Source: JBOHBN01 sp050698355 (GTDB taxonomy: Bacteria; Actinomycetota; Actinomycetes; Streptosporangiales; WHST01). Taken from it: 26,093 nt of DNA. Under the pieces are notes generated by a model. It made no database searches. It worked only from the letters and a program-made list of their open reading frames with translations, and was not told the origin of the DNA. The first letter of the stretch is position 1. Every line of letters begins with the position of its first letter. The translations under genes were made by a program, and so were the position numbers. The stretch is taken from positions 1 to 26,093 of the forward strand of contig JBOHBN010000316.1 in the NCBI GenBank assembly GCA_050698355.1, read 5' to 3'. Of the stretch, positions 24,240 to 26,093 are shown piece after piece.

Positions 24240-25241
24240 TCAGCCAGCGCTCGGCAGCACGTCCTCACGTTGGCCCGGCAGCAGGTCGCCGGTCTCGCCT
24301 TCCCGGACGGCGCGGCGCCCGAGCACGAGTACGTACGCGAGGAAGGCGGCCTCCACGATCGCACCGATGGCGATGCGCGCCCAGGTCGGCAGCGGCGACG
24401 GCGTCACGAACGCCTCGATCGCGCCGGATACGAGCAGCACGACCACCAGTCCCAGCGCGATGCTCACCGCCGCCCGGCCCTCGCTGGCGAGCGCCTCCGC
24501 CCGGCGGCGCGGACCCGGCGCGATGATGGTCCACCCAAGCTTCACCCCGGCCGCACCGGCGAGGAAGACCGCGGACAGCTCCAGCATCCCGTGCGGGAGG
24601 ATCAGCCCGAAGAACAACGGGCCCTTGCCGTACGTGATCATGATCGCAGCGGAGATGCCGAGGCTGAGCGCGTTCTGCGCCAGCACGAACACCGTCGGCA
24701 CTGCCAAGAAGATGCCGAACGCGAGGGCCTGCGCCGAGACCCACACGTTGTTGGTCCACACCTGGCCGGCGAAGTGGCTCGCCTGGTACTCGCCGTAGTA
24801 CGCGGCGAAGTCGTGCTTGGCGTACTCCTTCAGGTACGACGGCGGGGCCAGCTCGGTCAGCAGCTGCGGGTTGGCGACCAACCAGGCGCTGACCACAGTG
24901 GTGACGGCCACGCAGCCGAGGGCGCTGAACAGCCACCACCAGCGGTACCGGTAGACGACTGCGGGGAACACCACGAGCACGAACCGGGCGGCGTCCTTCC
25001 ACGCGGGGGTGTGCGCGCCGGTGATTGCCGACCGCGCGCGGGCGACGAGGGCGGAGAGACGGGTGACCAGCGCCGGGTCGGGCGCGGCCGAGCGCACGGT
25101 GGACAGCTGTGCGCCGACCCGCTGGTACAGCTCGACGAGCTCGTCCGCCTCCGCGCCGGAGAGCCTGCGCCGCCGTCGTACCAGCTCGTCGAGGCGCCGC
25201 CACTCGTCTGAGTGCACGGACACGAACACATCGAGGTCCAC
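24240..25241 (-). CDS. SpoIIM-like (stage II sporulation protein M family) membrane protein
   Basis: A 333-residue membrane protein. In Bacillus SpoIIM belongs to the peptidoglycan-degrading complex of engulfment; actinobacterial homologues occur in non-sporulating genera and their role is unknown. A cytoplasmic N-terminal helical domain (1-85: VDLDVFVSVHSDEWRRLDELVRRRRRLSGAEADELVELYQRVGAQLS) is followed by about five helices (around 103-123, 165-190, 192-215, 255-275, 288-308). Family motifs are FGIFLAVPTVFVLAQN and GLILPHGMLELSAVFLAGAAG. GTG 25241 is chosen because the family starts here; the frame is open further upstream without support. TACTCT lies seven bases before the GTG, compatible with a leaderless transcript. 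It is divergent from the RDD gene. Confidence 0.93.
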   Translation of the reverse strand: MDLDVFVSVHSDEWRRLDELVRRRRRLSGAEADELVELYQRVGAQLSTVRSAAPDPALVTRLSALVARARSAITGAHTPAWKDAARFVLVVFPAVVYRYRWWWLFSALGCVAVTTVVSAWLVANPQLLTELAPPSYLKEYAKHDFAAYYGEYQASHFAGQVWTNNVWVSAQALAFGIFLAVPTVFVLAQNALSLGISAAIMITYGKGPLFFGLILPHGMLELSAVFLAGAAGVKLGWTIIAPGPRRRAEALASEGRAAVSIALGLVVVLLVSGAIEAFVTPSPLPTWARIAIGAIVEAAFLAYVLVLGRRAVREGETGDLLPGQREDVLPSAG

Positions 25242-25284
25242 GGCAGCGAGAGTAGCCTTTCGCTCTACGAACAGGGGGTGCACG
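25242..25284. promoter_or_regulatory. 43-bp divergent promoter region between SpoIIM-like and RDD genes
   Basis: Minus-strand TACTCT (25254-25249) lies seven bases before the SpoIIM-like GTG. Plus-strand TAGCCT (25253-25258) lies about 27 bases before the RDD GTG, which has GGGGGTG as ribosome site. The two candidate -10 boxes overlap face to face, so the promoters would compete for polymerase. Neither has a recognisable -35. Confidence 0.35.
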
Positions 25285-26034
25285 GTGTCGGAGCTGGTGA
25301 CCGGCGAGGCGGTCGTCCTCGACATCCGCGTCGCAAAGCTGGCCACCCGCGCGATCGCGCGGCTCATCGACGTGGTGGCCCAGGTCCTCGTCCTGTACGC
25401 GATCACGTACCTGCTGATCCAGCACCTCGACACCGACTCGGCGGCGGCCAGCGCGATCTACCTGGTGACGTACGTGGCGGTCATCGTCGGTTACCCGACG
25501 ATCGCCGAGACGCTGTGGCGCGGCAAGACCCTCGGCAAGGCGGCCATGGGGCTACGGGTCGTACGCGACGACGGCGGGCCCGAGCAGTTCCGGCAGGCGC
25601 TGTTCCGGGCGCTCACCGGCGTGGTGGAGATATGGGCGACCTCGGGTTTCCTCGCCGTGATCGTGTCGTTCGTCAACCACCGCGGCAAGCGGCTCGGCGA
25701 CCTGTTCACCGGCACCATCGTCGTCGGCGAGCGGGTGCCGGGACGGCGTCGCTGGGTGATCTCGATGCCGCGGGGAGCCGAACAGTGGGCCCGTACCCTG
25801 GAGCTCGCGTTGCTGGACGACGAACTGGCGCTCGCGGCGCGTCAGTACCTCACCAGATACGAGGACTTCGCGCCCGCGATGGCAGCGAAGCTGGGCCAGC
25901 GCATCGCCGCGCAGGTGTCGGCGCGGGTCACGCCGCCACCGCCGCCGGGCTACCCCCCGTACGTCTACCTGTCCGCGGTACTCGCCGAGCGCCGCCGCCG
26001 CGAGGCGCTGCGCCTGGCACCGGACCGCAGCTAG
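25285..26034 (+). CDS. RDD-family membrane protein
   Basis: A 249-residue membrane protein of unknown function. The RDD domain covers about residues 18-150, with R26 and D29 in the first helix (ARLIDVVAQVLVLYAITYLLI). A second helix follows (about 57-76, ending AETLWRGKTLGKAAMGLRVV, a strong family motif), then a third hydrophobic segment and NHRGKRLGDLFTGTIVVGER (131-150). The C-terminal 100 residues form a soluble helical region with a short proline run (VTPPPPPGYPPYVY). GTG 25285 has GGGGGTG a few bases upstream. RDD proteins have been linked to ion or small-molecule transport in some bacteria, but nothing here shows this. Its neighbourhood with MoxR, DUF58 and SpoIIM-like genes is conserved in actinobacteria. 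Confidence 0.93.
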   Translation: MSELVTGEAVVLDIRVAKLATRAIARLIDVVAQVLVLYAITYLLIQHLDTDSAAASAIYLVTYVAVIVGYPTIAETLWRGKTLGKAAMGLRVVRDDGGPEQFRQALFRALTGVVEIWATSGFLAVIVSFVNHRGKRLGDLFTGTIVVGERVPGRRRWVISMPRGAEQWARTLELALLDDELALAARQYLTRYEDFAPAMAAKLGQRIAAQVSARVTPPPPPGYPPYVYLSAVLAERRRREALRLAPDRS

Positions 26035-26093
26035 TCCCAAGGCCGTGAAGTTAGCGGTTGTGGCTGGCTGTCAACGATGTGGTGGGCGTGTCG

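Noticed and set aside
24215..24364. Fifty extra N-terminal codons for the hydroquinone reductase-like gene
   Set aside because: The extension overlaps the end of the SpoIIM-like gene and has no family-like sequence; ATG 24214 fits the family start.
26035..26093. Possible start of a repeat or gene at the right edge
   Set aside because: Only 59 bases without a convincing stem, start codon with ribosome site or motif.

Overview
The window comes from a high-GC Gram-positive actinobacterium (Actinomycetota). This rests on the very high GC content, many GTG starts, the MtrA-MtrB-LpqB cassette, a long-form ribosome hibernation factor, a small HGxxPAAW-type membrane protein, and a MoxR/DUF58/SpoIIM/RDD neighbourhood of the kind seen in mycobacteria and streptomycetes. 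The genus cannot be fixed from this window. No tRNA, rRNA, CRISPR array, transposase or phage gene was seen.

Left third (1-7044). The 5' part of secA runs off the left edge on the minus strand. A divergent block of three plus-strand genes follows: an HGxxPAAW-like membrane protein, a YcaQ/AlkZ-like winged-helix protein and a DUF72 protein. Then come minus-strand genes: a NarL/LuxR-type response regulator, hpf, a ComF-family phosphoribosyltransferase and a LysE-family exporter. The hpf-comF gap (about 500 bp) holds overlapping inverted repeats.

Middle (7069-17357), all minus strand. The two-component system mtrA-mtrB with lipoprotein lpqB is preceded by a complete peptide ABC importer: solute-binding lipoprotein, two permeases and a fused double ATPase. 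Two intergenic structures stand out. One is a 16-bp inverted repeat spanning the mtrA-mtrB gap. The other is a 12-bp hairpin that buries the start codon of the first permease gene.

Right third (17694-26034). A plus-strand operon encodes a multi-pass membrane protein, DUF4129, DUF4350, a MoxR AAA+ ATPase and DUF58. Most of its junctions overlap or nearly touch. It is followed by a minus-strand Xi-class glutathionyl-hydroquinone-reductase-like gene, a minus-strand SpoIIM-like membrane protein and a divergent RDD membrane protein. The gene order resembles the M. tuberculosis Rv3689-Rv3695 region (from memory), with the reductase as an extra gene. A perfect 44-bp palindrome sits between moxR and DUF58 and looks like an insertion that displaced the original coupled start of DUF58.

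Most content is conserved actinobacterial housekeeping. The strongest unexplained signals are the intergenic palindromes and hairpins rather than a new protein system.
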